In this document: piece after piece, positions 33,580 to 42,241 of the stretch
Layout: the number at the start of each line of letters is the position of its first letter
Numbering within the stretch: the stretch's first letter is position 1
Assembly (NCBI GenBank): GCA_963678375.2
Contig: OY782831.1
Location: 744,001-808,000 of the forward strand
Length of the DNA: 64,000 nt
Origin: JAEKNW01 sp963678375
Lineage (GTDB): Bacteria > Cloacimonadota > Cloacimonadia > Cloacimonadales > JAFGVF01
Direction: 5' to 3'
Notes under the pieces: model-generated
The model's database searches: none
Told to the model about the DNA's origin: nothing
The model's input: only the letters and a program-made list of their open reading frames with translations
Made by a program: the position numbers and the translations under genes

Positions 33580-33736
33580 CTATTCTCCTATTTAATTAAC
33601 TTCTCTATTTTAGATTACCTTTAGAATAAAGGAGTTATCAATAAATCAGTATATTTAAAGTACTTAAATAAGTGCTTTGATTCAATTTCTCCTAACATAT
33701 ATAAATTTGCAAGCATTTTTTTTGAATAATCTCTCT

Positions 33737-34618
33737 TTAATCTTTTTTAGGATGATAATGGATATTTGTCTTTTTTAGACTATCTTCAAAGTTCTCTATT
33801 AGCTTTATCTCTAGTTGGTCACAAATATCATCTCCTTGGGCAACAGAAAGATTTGAATCAACTTCAATAGTTAAATTCAATACAAAGGCTGGACCATACT
33901 TATGAACACCAATGTGGCTTATTCCAAAAACTTGTGGATGATCTAATACAATTTCCTCAATCTTCTTAGCAAAATCATCATCAGGCATAGCGTCCATTAA
34001 GTCTGTTGAAGAATCAACAACTATCTCAAATCCAGTTTTGAAGATGAATAAAGCAACTAGACAAGATGCTACTGGATCAATCCAAATCATATTTTCATTG
34101 AAATAAGCAAAAATTAAAGAAATCAAAACAGTCCCAGAAGCCATCAAATCGTTGATATGGTCGTTCATCAAAGCCTTAATTGTTGGATTTTTAGTCTGTT
34201 TGTAAGTTATTTTGGTATCTAGATATAGATAGATTTTGGCAATTACAGTAATTGATGCAATTATCATTGGGAAAAAGAAATTTTGGCAAGCATCATACTC
34301 TCCTTTCCAAATTGAATAAAGTGTATTTATTGAATTCCAAAATATTGTTGCACCAGTTGTAACAATGAAAGCACCAACAACTATTGCAGCTATATTGTCA
34401 AGCTGACGATGTCCATAAGGATGTTCATCATCTGCGGGTTTATGAGATTTCTTCATAAAAATAGAGACAGCTACATAGTAAGCAACATCTGAAGTTGAGT
34501 TTATACCATCGGCAATAAGAGCTTGACTCTTACCATAGATACCGATAATGGTCTTGAGAACTGAAAAAATAATGTTTGTAACTAGACCTAGATAAACAGA
34601 TCTTTTTGTTCTGTTCAT
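33737..34618 (-). CDS. Cation diffusion facilitator (CDF) family transporter
   Basis: A 293-aa inner-membrane antiporter, probably for Zn2+, Mn2+ or Fe2+ against protons. About six membrane segments are followed by a cytoplasmic domain. DGINSTSDVAYY (~37-48) and MNDHINDLMASG (~150-161) carry the paired Asp/His metal ligands of helices 2 and 5. HPYGHRQLDNIAA is the conserved loop motif. The C-terminal domain (~215-293) has GISHIGVHKYGPAFVLNLTI. The start ATG overlaps the stop codon of the P-loop gene (TAATG), so translation is coupled. Metal specificity cannot be read off. Confidence 0.92.
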   Translation of the reverse strand: MNRTKRSVYLGLVTNIIFSVLKTIIGIYGKSQALIADGINSTSDVAYYVAVSIFMKKSHKPADDEHPYGHRQLDNIAAIVVGAFIVTTGATIFWNSINTLYSIWKGEYDACQNFFFPMIIASITVIAKIYLYLDTKITYKQTKNPTIKALMNDHINDLMASGTVLISLIFAYFNENMIWIDPVASCLVALFIFKTGFEIVVDSSTDLMDAMPDDDFAKKIEEIVLDHPQVFGISHIGVHKYGPAFVLNLTIEVDSNLSVAQGDDICDQLEIKLIENFEDSLKKTNIHYHPKKD

Positions 34619-35625
34619 TAGAACACCTCCATACAGTCTATAGTTGGAATATCAGTAAGTTTTGAAACTTCTCTTTTTAGAATTTTAGCATCCAAGTGTC
34701 GTCCTTTCACAGAGAAGCTATTTAAAGCCATTGCAGAAATTTTGAACTTTTGGAGAGATTTAACATCTATTTTATTTAATAGATTCTTTAAATTATGATA
34801 GCTTAGTTGGAGTTGGTAAGGATGGTTAATAATAAGCGTTGAAGTTTGTGAAAGAAAAGTCTTTTTGACTTTAGCCCAAATTGTATCAGTAATTACTCCT
34901 GGAATATATATTTGGTCAACCTTATTATCATTCAAGAAAGTGATTACTTCTTTTTCATATCCCAAAAGGCTAGCTTTCTCAAGCACAAGTTTATTATCTT
35001 GAAGCAAAAGTAAATTCTCTTCTTTACTCTCTGTTTGAGTTAATGATACTTGAGGTATTTTAGTTAAAAGAAGTAGTCTTTTCAGTTCAGCTTTAATTTC
35101 TTCTAAAGTCCCAAAATTAGCACTAACAACTAAAATAATTAGGTCAATCTCTGCTTTAAGGGTTATTGCTTTACGGTCAAGTGAACCATCAATGATAACA
35201 AAGCGAGGTTGATAATCTGTGATTATATTAGCGAGATTAATTTGCTCTTTTGCAGTAGAGGGTCCGATGATTTCTGTTTCAATATCTTGCAGGGCTTTTG
35301 CAACCCAAATACTGAAAGAACCGGCCTTGAAATTACTTTTATGTAGGATTTCTACTTTCCCAGAAAAGCGTTCTAAAATATTAGAGTGAGTTACAAAGAT
35401 TGAGTCTTGTTTGATAACAACTTTAGGTTTCTCATGGTCTCCAACCAGGTCATAATCTTCACCATCTCTTCCTGTAGTTAATAGAGCAACTTGTCCTTCT
35501 TGGGTCAGTCTACTAGACAAACAGTTCAAGAAGGTAGTTTTACCAGCATTTTTACACATACCCGTTATAGCAATAAAAGGTGTTTTTTTGGGAATATGGA
35601 TTATTTCATTTATTATTCTATTCAT
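34618..35625 (-). CDS. P-loop NTP-binding protein of unknown role
   Basis: A 335-aa soluble protein. The Walker A loop GMCKNAGKTTF (~22-32) is of the GxxKNAGKT/S type, which is related to MinD/dethiobiotin-synthase-like folds. VIIDGSLDRKA (~143-153) may be the Walker B region. The N-terminal half continues with GRDGEDYDLVGD. The C-terminal half (~230-335) has no recognised motif. It directly abuts the S9 peptidase stop codon and overlaps the CDF start. From memory only, some accessory proteins of amino-acid mutases carry a similar loop; I could not verify that and do not assign it. Confidence 0.7.
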   Translation of the reverse strand: MNRIINEIIHIPKKTPFIAITGMCKNAGKTTFLNCLSSRLTQEGQVALLTTGRDGEDYDLVGDHEKPKVVIKQDSIFVTHSNILERFSGKVEILHKSNFKAGSFSIWVAKALQDIETEIIGPSTAKEQINLANIITDYQPRFVIIDGSLDRKAITLKAEIDLIILVVSANFGTLEEIKAELKRLLLLTKIPQVSLTQTESKEENLLLLQDNKLVLEKASLLGYEKEVITFLNDNKVDQIYIPGVITDTIWAKVKKTFLSQTSTLIINHPYQLQLSYHNLKNLLNKIDVKSLQKFKISAMALNSFSVKGRHLDAKILKREVSKLTDIPTIDCMEVF

Positions 35626-38016
35626 TTAATCAATATGTTTTTCTTTAAGATATCTGTCAAACCATTCATTTATTTCAGATAAAACATGTAATTCAGATTC
35701 TCTAGCTCGGTAGCTATGTTCTTCAAATGGTAAAATCACCATTCTAGCTGTTCCACCATTACCTTTTATAGCTTGGTAAAGTCTTTTAGTCTGCATAGGG
35801 TAAGTTCCACTATTGGGGTCTTTTTCTCCATGAATTAAAAGAATGGGTTCATTAATCTGGTCAGCAGTAGCGAAGGGAGAAACTTCTAAATAAAAATCTT
35901 TGGCTTGCCAAAAGGTTCTCCTTTCTTTTTGAAAACCAAAAGGTGTTAATGTCCTGTTGTAAGCACCACTCTTAGCAACTCCTACTTGGCATAAATCTGA
36001 GTTTGCTAGAACATTTGCAACCATAAAAGCTCCGTAGCTATGACCAATTATACCTACCTTATCAGGGTTAATTATCTGTCTTTCATCTAAGTAATTTATA
36101 GCAGAAGAAACTCCGTCCAGTAACTGTTCTAGGAAGGTATCATTAACAAGTTCTGGATTCCCTACTATTGGGATAGAGGCATTATAGAGAACAGCATACC
36201 CATTCATTGCTAAATAGCGAATATCATCACCGTAGTACCAAGTAAAAGTCTTGTCAGAACCAGAAACTTGTCCAGCTGTTTCTGCTGAAGCATATTCTCG
36301 GGGGTAAGCATGGATAATAAGTGGAAGCTTTTCTTGTCCATCATAGTCATGAGGTAAGTAGAGAATTCCAGATAAGTCTATGCCATCATTTCTTTTATAA
36401 TTTACAAGTTCTTTCTTTAGATTAGCATATTCTGGATAAGGATTTCGATTTTTAGTTAAAGTCTGTCTTTTATTTGTAGCCAGGTCAACAAGTTGGTAAT
36501 TTCTAGGTTGTTCTATATCTTGACTTCCAATTATGATACTTGAGAAATCTTCATCAGCAAAAGTAGAAATCTGTTCATATTTAGCTGGGTTAGCTTCAAA
36601 CAGTTTTGTAAATTCTAAGGTCTTGATATTAAAGGAAGCTAAGAAAGGTCTATTCCCTTCTGGACTAGCTCCTTGATTGTTGATATAATATATCAGATCT
36701 CCATTTCTCTGAACAAGTTTTTCTTTATTCTTATTCCAGACAGTAAAAAGTGAACCCCTATCTGCATACTTATCATTAACAGATTGATCAGTTATGAGTT
36801 TGCTTGTATTATCTTCTAAGTCAAGTATCCATTGACGAGACCAGAGTCTATCTCTATCATAATCACCATAAATTATACTTTTATTATCCGAAAGACATTG
36901 ATAACCACTTGCCCTATGTTCAGTTTGGAAGAATACTTGTCTATCTTTGAAAGGATAATCACTTTTATAAATAATATCTCTAAGGTCTGTTTTAACTTTT
37001 GGGTCTCCCCCATCTTGAGCCTGATACCAAACAAGTGTTTGATCTGCTATAGGTAGCCAATGATGATATCTTTCACCAGAATAAGTACCACCGATAGGAA
37101 TTTCATCTTGTAGGGGTCTATCCATTATATGCTTTACTTCTTTTCCTTTAAGATTCCAGATAGAAGTAGTTTGGGGAAAGTAATAGTAAGGAACTGTATA
37201 AGAATAGGGTTTATTAATCTTTGTTACAAGTAGAAGTTTGTTATTAGGAGATATTTCTACAGACCGATAAATACCAGGCTTACCAACTTCTTTAATCTTC
37301 TTAGTTTTGAGATTTACTATGGCAATTTGACTAGTAAAATAGTAGTCAAATAGAATTTCATCATTAGGAGATTTCAGAAGTTTTGTATAGGTTCGCATCT
37401 GACTCATCTTGCCAGAAGTTTCCTCTATAAGAGGAGACTGAGGAATCTTATTATATTTTACTTCAGTAGGTCTGTCTTGAGGAATCATTTGGATTAGGAC
37501 ATCTTTTTGATTAGCTAGCCACTGAACGTGAGGTTCACCCATTGCTCCATTTAACCTAATTTCTGGATATTCAGTAATTTTCTTACTGCTAAAATCAACA
37601 TAAATAAAACTAACCCCATCTTCCACTTCATAGGTCATGATTGCTTTTGAATAATCCCAAGAGTAGAAAACAGTTCTAATACTCTCATATTTAGAAATAT
37701 CAATCTCCTGCTTAGAGAGTTTATCAAAATCAGTTATAGAAAATCTGTTAGTTTGATAGAATTTTCTTCCAGCAGTTAATCTAGGTAAGAATTTCTTACC
37801 AGCTAACTCTAAATCTTCCTCAACTAACTCATTTAAAGTAATCTGAGGTTTATATGTTATTTCAAAACCATAAGTTGAGAATGGCTTAAATATTATATAA
37901 GGTGGTTTTGTTACTTCATAAACATCTTTTAATCTTTCATCTGGCACCTTATACTGTCCAAAAATAATTTCGACAGAAATTAAAATTATTAGGAGAAATA
38001 AATTTTTTCTTGTCAT
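35626..38016 (-). CDS. Secreted S9-family (prolyl oligopeptidase-like) peptidase
   Basis: A 796-aa exported serine peptidase with signal peptide MTRKNLFLLIILISVEIIFGQ. Residues ~50-520 form a beta-propeller-like region. The alpha/beta-hydrolase domain follows, with S660 in GHSYGAF, an aspartate in LLIHGEKDPNS and a histidine in PFEEHSYRA as the catalytic triad. The segment PREYASAETAGQVSGS resembles the glutamyl-endopeptidase-like S9 group. It probably degrades peptides in the periplasm, fitting an amino-acid fermenter. It heads a tightly coupled unit with the P-loop and CDF genes and has its own promoter. Confidence 0.92.
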   Translation of the reverse strand: MTRKNLFLLIILISVEIIFGQYKVPDERLKDVYEVTKPPYIIFKPFSTYGFEITYKPQITLNELVEEDLELAGKKFLPRLTAGRKFYQTNRFSITDFDKLSKQEIDISKYESIRTVFYSWDYSKAIMTYEVEDGVSFIYVDFSSKKITEYPEIRLNGAMGEPHVQWLANQKDVLIQMIPQDRPTEVKYNKIPQSPLIEETSGKMSQMRTYTKLLKSPNDEILFDYYFTSQIAIVNLKTKKIKEVGKPGIYRSVEISPNNKLLLVTKINKPYSYTVPYYYFPQTTSIWNLKGKEVKHIMDRPLQDEIPIGGTYSGERYHHWLPIADQTLVWYQAQDGGDPKVKTDLRDIIYKSDYPFKDRQVFFQTEHRASGYQCLSDNKSIIYGDYDRDRLWSRQWILDLEDNTSKLITDQSVNDKYADRGSLFTVWNKNKEKLVQRNGDLIYYINNQGASPEGNRPFLASFNIKTLEFTKLFEANPAKYEQISTFADEDFSSIIIGSQDIEQPRNYQLVDLATNKRQTLTKNRNPYPEYANLKKELVNYKRNDGIDLSGILYLPHDYDGQEKLPLIIHAYPREYASAETAGQVSGSDKTFTWYYGDDIRYLAMNGYAVLYNASIPIVGNPELVNDTFLEQLLDGVSSAINYLDERQIINPDKVGIIGHSYGAFMVANVLANSDLCQVGVAKSGAYNRTLTPFGFQKERRTFWQAKDFYLEVSPFATADQINEPILLIHGEKDPNSGTYPMQTKRLYQAIKGNGGTARMVILPFEEHSYRARESELHVLSEINEWFDRYLKEKHID

Positions 38017-38059
38017 TAAAAATCCTTATTATTCATTAGTTTATAGATAAATAATCTCA

Positions 38060-38087
38060 CTTATATCATACTATTTTTTTGTGTAAA
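38060..38087 (-). promoter_or_regulatory. Promoter of the S9 peptidase operon
   Basis: Minus-strand TTTACA (38087-38082) and TATAAG (38065-38060) with 16-nt spacing, 44 nt before the start codon. It is divergent from the fusA promoter. Confidence 0.55.
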
Positions 38088-38135
38088 TTTTTGTAAACAA
38101 AATTTTTCTTGCTAAATAAGCTTAATGATTTTTTT

Positions 38136-38163
38136 TTGCATTTCAATGAACAAACGATAAATA
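38136..38163 (+). promoter_or_regulatory. Promoter of fusA
   Basis: TTGCAT (38136-38141) and TAAATA (38158-38163) at 16-nt spacing, preceded by a T/A-rich stretch, 40 nt before the fusA start. Confidence 0.55.
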
Positions 38164-38202
38164 AAATAATCAAAATGGAAAGGAATAAAAAAAGGAATTT
38201 AA

Positions 38203-40281
38203 ATGGACATTACGAAACTTAGGAATATTGGAATTAGTGCTCATATCGACTCAGGAAAGACGACTTTATCAGAAAGAATTCTTTATTATACAGGAAAGAT
38301 TCATACTATACATGAAGTACGCGGTAAAGATGGTGTTGGTGCCACAATGGATTCAATGGAATTAGAAAAAGAAAGAGGAATTACTATTGCCTCTGCTGCA
38401 ACAAGCGTATCATGGAAAGGATATGATATTAATTTAATAGATACACCTGGGCACGTTGACTTCACTATTGAAGTTGAAAATGCCTTACGTGTTTTAGATG
38501 GAGCTATTCTTGTACTTTGTAGTGTCGGTGGCGTGCAATCACAGACTATCACTGTTGATCGCCAGCTAAAAAGATATGATGTCCCTAATCTAGTATTCAT
38601 TAATAAAATGGATAGATCTGGTGCAGATCCAATAAGAGTTACTGCTCAGGTTCGTGAAAAACTTGGAAGAAATGCTGTTATGATGCAACTTCCTATTGGC
38701 TCAGGGGATGACTTTGAAGGTATTATAGATCTTGTGAAAATGGTTGCTGTTTATTATGAAGGACCTAATGGAGATGTCTTAGTAGAGAAAGAAATTCCTG
38801 GAGATTTATACGATTTTGCAGTTGAGAAACGTGAACAGATGTTAGATCAAGCTTCAATGTTCTCAGAGGATTTGATGGAAGCATTCCTAGAAGGGAATGA
38901 AACAGAAGAAATGATTAATGAAGCAGTAAGAATAGGAACTATCAAACGTGAACTTGTTCCTGTTTTCTTAGGTACTGCTTATAAGAATAAAGGTGTTCAA
39001 AAGCTTATTGATGCAGTTATTGATTACCTACCTGCTCCAAATGATGTCACAAACTATGCCTATGATGTGGCTGCAGGAGATAAAGAAGTTCCTCTTTCTC
39101 ATAGTCCTAATGATGACCTAGTAGCTATGGCTTTTAAATTAGATAATCAAGTATATGGTCAGCTTACTTATCTTAGAATTTATCAGGGAACTCTTAAAAA
39201 AGGAACAGATATTACTAATATCTCTAATGGTAAAAGAGTGAAAGTAGGGCGTCTTATAAGAATGCACTCTGACTCTATGGAAGATATTCAAGAAGGTAAA
39301 GCTGGTGATATTATAGCTATGTTCGGTGTTGATTGTGCTTTAGGTGATACTTTCAACAGTGGTGATAGAGTTCTATCACTTAAATCAATGTATGTCCCAG
39401 AACCTATCATTTCTCTTGCTGTTACTTGTAAAGATAAGAAATCTGTTAATAATATGGGTAAAGCCCTAAATAGATTCTCAAAAGAAGACCCTACATTCAA
39501 ATATGAAATAGATGAAGAATCAAGTCAAACTATTATCTCAGGTATGGGTGAGCTTCATCTAGATGTTTATATCGAAAGAATGAGAAGAGAGTATAAAGTT
39601 GATATAGAGACAGGCCAACCAGAAGTTGCTTATCGTGAATCTATTGGTTCAGAAGCTCTATTTAACTATACCCATAAGAAGCAATCTGGTGGACGTGGTC
39701 AATTTGCAAAGATTGCCGGTGCTATCAGACCTGTGGAAGGAGATAGTATCTTTGTTGATAAAATCACTGGTGGTGTTATTCCAAGCACTTATATCCCATC
39801 AGTTGAGAAAGGCTTTAGAGCTTCTCTTGATAAAGGTGAATTAACCGGTTTCCCTGTGGTTGGTATTGAATTTGAACTTAATGATGGTTCTTATCATCAA
39901 GTTGACTCCTCTCAAATGGCTTTTGAAGTTGCAGCTAAAGCAGCTTTTAAAGAAGTTTATAAAAAAGCTAATCCATATATAATGGAACCAATAATGAAGA
40001 TTGAAGTTGAAACTCCATCTGAGTTTAGAGGTAATGTAATGGGTTCTATTAACCAAAGACGTGGTGTAGTTCTGGATACTGAAATTGATGATCAATTCTC
40101 ACGTATCATTGCAGAGATACCTCTTTCTGAAATCTTTGGTTATGCAACTGTTCTTCGTTCATTAACCCAAGGTAAATCAGAATTCTCACTCGAATTCTCT
40201 TCTTACAAAAGAGTTCCAAAGCAAATGGAAGAAAAAATGCTTGAAGACATTAGAAAGAGAAATGCTGAAAAAGGTAAATAA
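38203..40281 (+). CDS. fusA: Elongation factor G
   Basis: A 692-aa cytosolic translational GTPase that moves tRNAs and mRNA through the ribosome. GTPase motifs are G1 AHIDSGKTT (~13-21), switch residues RGITIASAAT, G3 DTPGHVDF (~84-91) and G4 NKMD (~138-141). Domains II-V follow, with GMGELHLDVYIERM in domain III and FRGNVMGSINQRRG in domain V. It is a stand-alone gene with its own promoter and a strong terminator; no rpsL, rpsG or tuf is adjacent. A second EF-G paralogue elsewhere is therefore possible. Confidence 0.97.
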   Translation: MDITKLRNIGISAHIDSGKTTLSERILYYTGKIHTIHEVRGKDGVGATMDSMELEKERGITIASAATSVSWKGYDINLIDTPGHVDFTIEVENALRVLDGAILVLCSVGGVQSQTITVDRQLKRYDVPNLVFINKMDRSGADPIRVTAQVREKLGRNAVMMQLPIGSGDDFEGIIDLVKMVAVYYEGPNGDVLVEKEIPGDLYDFAVEKREQMLDQASMFSEDLMEAFLEGNETEEMINEAVRIGTIKRELVPVFLGTAYKNKGVQKLIDAVIDYLPAPNDVTNYAYDVAAGDKEVPLSHSPNDDLVAMAFKLDNQVYGQLTYLRIYQGTLKKGTDITNISNGKRVKVGRLIRMHSDSMEDIQEGKAGDIIAMFGVDCALGDTFNSGDRVLSLKSMYVPEPIISLAVTCKDKKSVNNMGKALNRFSKEDPTFKYEIDEESSQTIISGMGELHLDVYIERMRREYKVDIETGQPEVAYRESIGSEALFNYTHKKQSGGRGQFAKIAGAIRPVEGDSIFVDKITGGVIPSTYIPSVEKGFRASLDKGELTGFPVVGIEFELNDGSYHQVDSSQMAFEVAAKAAFKEVYKKANPYIMEPIMKIEVETPSEFRGNVMGSINQRRGVVLDTEIDDQFSRIIAEIPLSEIFGYATVLRSLTQGKSEFSLEFSSYKRVPKQMEEKMLEDIRKRNAEKGK

Positions 40282-40303
40282 TAGTAAAAACTAGTAATAA
40301 AAA

Positions 40304-40480
40304 TTAGAACCTTGCAGGAGTTTTTCTCCTGCAAGGTTTTTTTATTTCCCAACTAATATGAGGACCATTTTCAGATAAAATAATACCATTAACTGATTTA
40401 TTTTCAGTGACTTTTCCTGCTTGCCAATAACTATCTCCATAAATCTCTACTAAAAAATACTGAAAGTAACAATGAAGGAA
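40304..40480 (-). pseudogene. ORF remnant with a WxxGxxxENKS/GII motif, no start codon
   Basis: An open minus-strand frame of 58 codons lies between stops and reads ...EIYGDSYWQAGKVTENKS, then VNGIILSENGPHISWEIKK. It lacks an ATG or RBS and runs through the fusA terminator before its stop. The composition looks protein-like, not random. The motif order W-G-ENKS-GI(I)-NG-W-IK also occurs in a plus-strand remnant at 43738-43872. Both may be decayed ends of one gene family. No function can be given. Confidence 0.4.
40308..40344 (+). terminator. Rho-independent terminator of fusA
   Basis: AACCTTGCAGGAG (40308-40320) pairs perfectly over 13 bp with CTCCTGCAAGGTT (40326-40338) around five T's, and a T-run follows. 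Confidence 0.95.
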
Positions 40481-40559
40481 CTATAATCCAGAGAAGAAAA
40501 TAATAGACAAAATAAATCTCTTTCAAATGATGAAATTATCAAGATAAGGAGTTGATGAA

Positions 40560-41252
40560 ATGCGAATAAGTGGCTTTCAAAAATTTTCAATGATAGATTT
40601 TAATGATAAACTTTGTGCTGTAGTTTTCACACAAGCTTGTAACTTTCAATGTCCATACTGTCATAATCCAGAACTAGTTCCTATGTTAAGTCAGAAACCA
40701 CTACTTGATCAGACTGAAATAATGGAGTTTCTTAAAAGCAGGGTAGGAAAATTAGATGCCGTTGTCATTACTGGAGGTGAACCATTATTACAAAAGAACT
40801 TAATCCCCTTTTTGAAAGATATTAAAAAACTTGGTTATCTTATTAAACTTGATACAAACGGATTATTGACCCAGAATTTACAAGTAGCAATAGAAAGTGG
40901 TTTATTAGACTACATTGCTATGGATATCAAAACTAGCCTTGAGGATTATGAAAGAGTTGTAAAAGTGAGGATATCAGAAAAGAACTTACTAAAAAGTATC
41001 AAATTAATAAAGGAATCAAATATAGATCATGAGTTTAGAACTACTGTAATTGAAGGTTTCATTGCAGAAGACACAATAATCAGAATTGCGAGAGAACTTG
41101 TTAAAGAAAGCAATTACTATATCCAAAACTTTGTCAAATCTCACCATTTAGATAAGTCTTTTGAAGATGAAATTGGTTTTAGTAAGCTTAAACTAGACCA
41201 CCTAATAACCTATCTTCAAGCTGAAGGTTACAAGATTAACTTGAGGGATTAA
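40560..41252 (+). CDS. nrdG: Anaerobic ribonucleoside-triphosphate reductase-activating radical SAM protein
   Basis: A 230-aa radical SAM activase. C27, C31 and C34 (ACNFQCPYC) bind the [4Fe-4S] cluster that cleaves SAM. VVITGGEPLLQ (~63-74) is the SAM-contacting GGE motif. The opening RISGFQKFSMIDF and the size fit the NrdG-type activase that installs the glycyl radical on anaerobic NrdD. AAGGAG at 40546 sets the start; an ATG at 40555 closes after four codons. nrdD is not adjacent, so the target could also be another glycyl-radical enzyme. Its stop overlaps the next start (TAATG). Confidence 0.85.
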   Translation: MRISGFQKFSMIDFNDKLCAVVFTQACNFQCPYCHNPELVPMLSQKPLLDQTEIMEFLKSRVGKLDAVVITGGEPLLQKNLIPFLKDIKKLGYLIKLDTNGLLTQNLQVAIESGLLDYIAMDIKTSLEDYERVVKVRISEKNLLKSIKLIKESNIDHEFRTTVIEGFIAEDTIIRIARELVKESNYYIQNFVKSHHLDKSFEDEIGFSKLKLDHLITYLQAEGYKINLRD

Positions 41253-41557
41253 TGAAAGAAGTTTCTGAAACAATTATTGCAATTATTCAAGATATTCCTG
41301 CTGGTAAAGTATTAACTTATGGAGAAATAGCTAGAAGGGCTGGTCAACCTGCAACAGCCAGACTAGTTTCTTACCTTTTACATTCTGCTTCTCAAAAGCA
41401 TTCCCTTCCTTGGCACAGAGTAATTAACTCCCAAGGAAAAATATCTTTAACAGGAATTGCTGGAGAAGAACAGAAACAGTTGCTTATTGCAGAAGGTATT
41501 GTTTTCCATAATGGGAAAGTTGATTTAGATAAATTTTCTCATAAAGGACAAATATAA
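41252..41557 (+). CDS. Alkyltransferase-like (ATL) DNA-binding protein
   Basis: A 101-aa protein of the MGMT C-terminal domain family. The DNA-repair alkyltransferase motif PCHRV is PWHRV here (W54), so it cannot accept alkyl groups. Such ATL proteins bind O6-alkylguanine lesions, flip the base and hand it to nucleotide excision repair. GKVLTYGEIARRAG (~18-31) is the helix-turn-helix with the DNA-contacting part, and ARLVSYLLHS replaces the usual RAVGxAL. It overlaps nrdG by one base and is likely co-expressed with it; a functional link is not evident. Confidence 0.88.
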   Translation: MKEVSETIIAIIQDIPAGKVLTYGEIARRAGQPATARLVSYLLHSASQKHSLPWHRVINSQGKISLTGIAGEEQKQLLIAEGIVFHNGKVDLDKFSHKGQI

Positions 41558-41586
41558 TTGACAAGATTAATTGAATAATGTAAAAG
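41558..41586 (+). promoter_or_regulatory. Candidate promoter of the membrane-protein - AIM24-like - Fic unit
   Basis: TTGACA (41558-41563) and TAAAAG (41581-41586) at 17-nt spacing, starting at the ATL stop codon and 65 nt before the next gene. Confidence 0.5.
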
Positions 41587-41650
41587 TGAATAGTTAGAAT
41601 AGAATTCATAGTTGATTCAAAATACTTTAAATAAGAAAAGGAGCTAAGAT

Positions 41651-42229
41651 ATGAATTTTCTCTTATCTTTGATTTTTATACCTTTGAATTTGCTCTTTGG
41701 GGCATCAATCATTTGGTTTATAAGATGGCTCTTGTTTAACAAGAAGCAAAGATATATATTTAAAAAGAAAAATATTCTTACACCTGGTGTAATACCCAAA
41801 TTAAAGAACTATGCCCTCGGTAAAGTTAGGGGAACAGTTAAAGACTATTTTGAGCAAGTTGATGATTTTCAATCACACCAAGGTTATATCTATAACTGGG
41901 AAAAGCAAGTATATCAAAAAGTATATGATGCAACAGAGTTTATTGATAATGCTCGTTATATTCCAACTAGTGTAGCAGATTGGTTTAGGCACAGTATTGC
42001 TTTCATATCTAAAGACTTATCATCACGTTTCTTGAGGACTTTTATTCCTTATTTGTATGAATACTATAGTATTAATGATAAAATTGATTTAGTAGATGAA
42101 AAAATAGATCTGATTGTAATAGAATCATATTATAACCAATACTGCCATAAGTTTCTGATGTACTTCAACTTATTTATCTTTCTCTTGGCGGGGATTCTTA
42201 ATCTGATTCTATTCTTAATAATAGTTTAA
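41651..42229 (+). CDS. Hypothetical membrane protein (192 aa)
   Basis: Two hydrophobic segments flank a soluble middle: ~1-28 (FLLSLIFIPLNLLFGASIIW) and ~168-192 (YFNLFIFLLAGILNLILFLI). The middle region (~45-165) is charged and helix-rich (GKVRGTVKDYFEQVDDF, YEYYSINDKIDLVDEKID). GGAG ten bases before the ATG supports the start. It precedes the AIM24-like and Fic genes with gaps of 12 and 3 nt, so the three are probably one transcript. I do not recognise the family. Confidence 0.7.
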   Translation: MNFLLSLIFIPLNLLFGASIIWFIRWLLFNKKQRYIFKKKNILTPGVIPKLKNYALGKVRGTVKDYFEQVDDFQSHQGYIYNWEKQVYQKVYDATEFIDNARYIPTSVADWFRHSIAFISKDLSSRFLRTFIPYLYEYYSINDKIDLVDEKIDLIVIESYYNQYCHKFLMYFNLFIFLLAGILNLILFLIIV

Positions 42230-42241
42230 CAGGAGATAAAA

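Noticed and set aside
33600..33736. Possible hairpin AAGTACTT/AAGTGCTT upstream of the epimerase
   Set aside because: Short, one mismatch, no U-run; not distinguishable from chance in AT-rich DNA.
34618..35625. Assignment of the P-loop protein as an amino-acid mutase reactivation factor
   Set aside because: Based only on memory of a similar loop; no mutase genes are in the window, so the call was left as unknown.
40555..40568. ATG at 40555 as start of the nrdG-like gene
   Set aside because: It is in another frame and stops after four codons; the ATG at 40560 opens the full protein.
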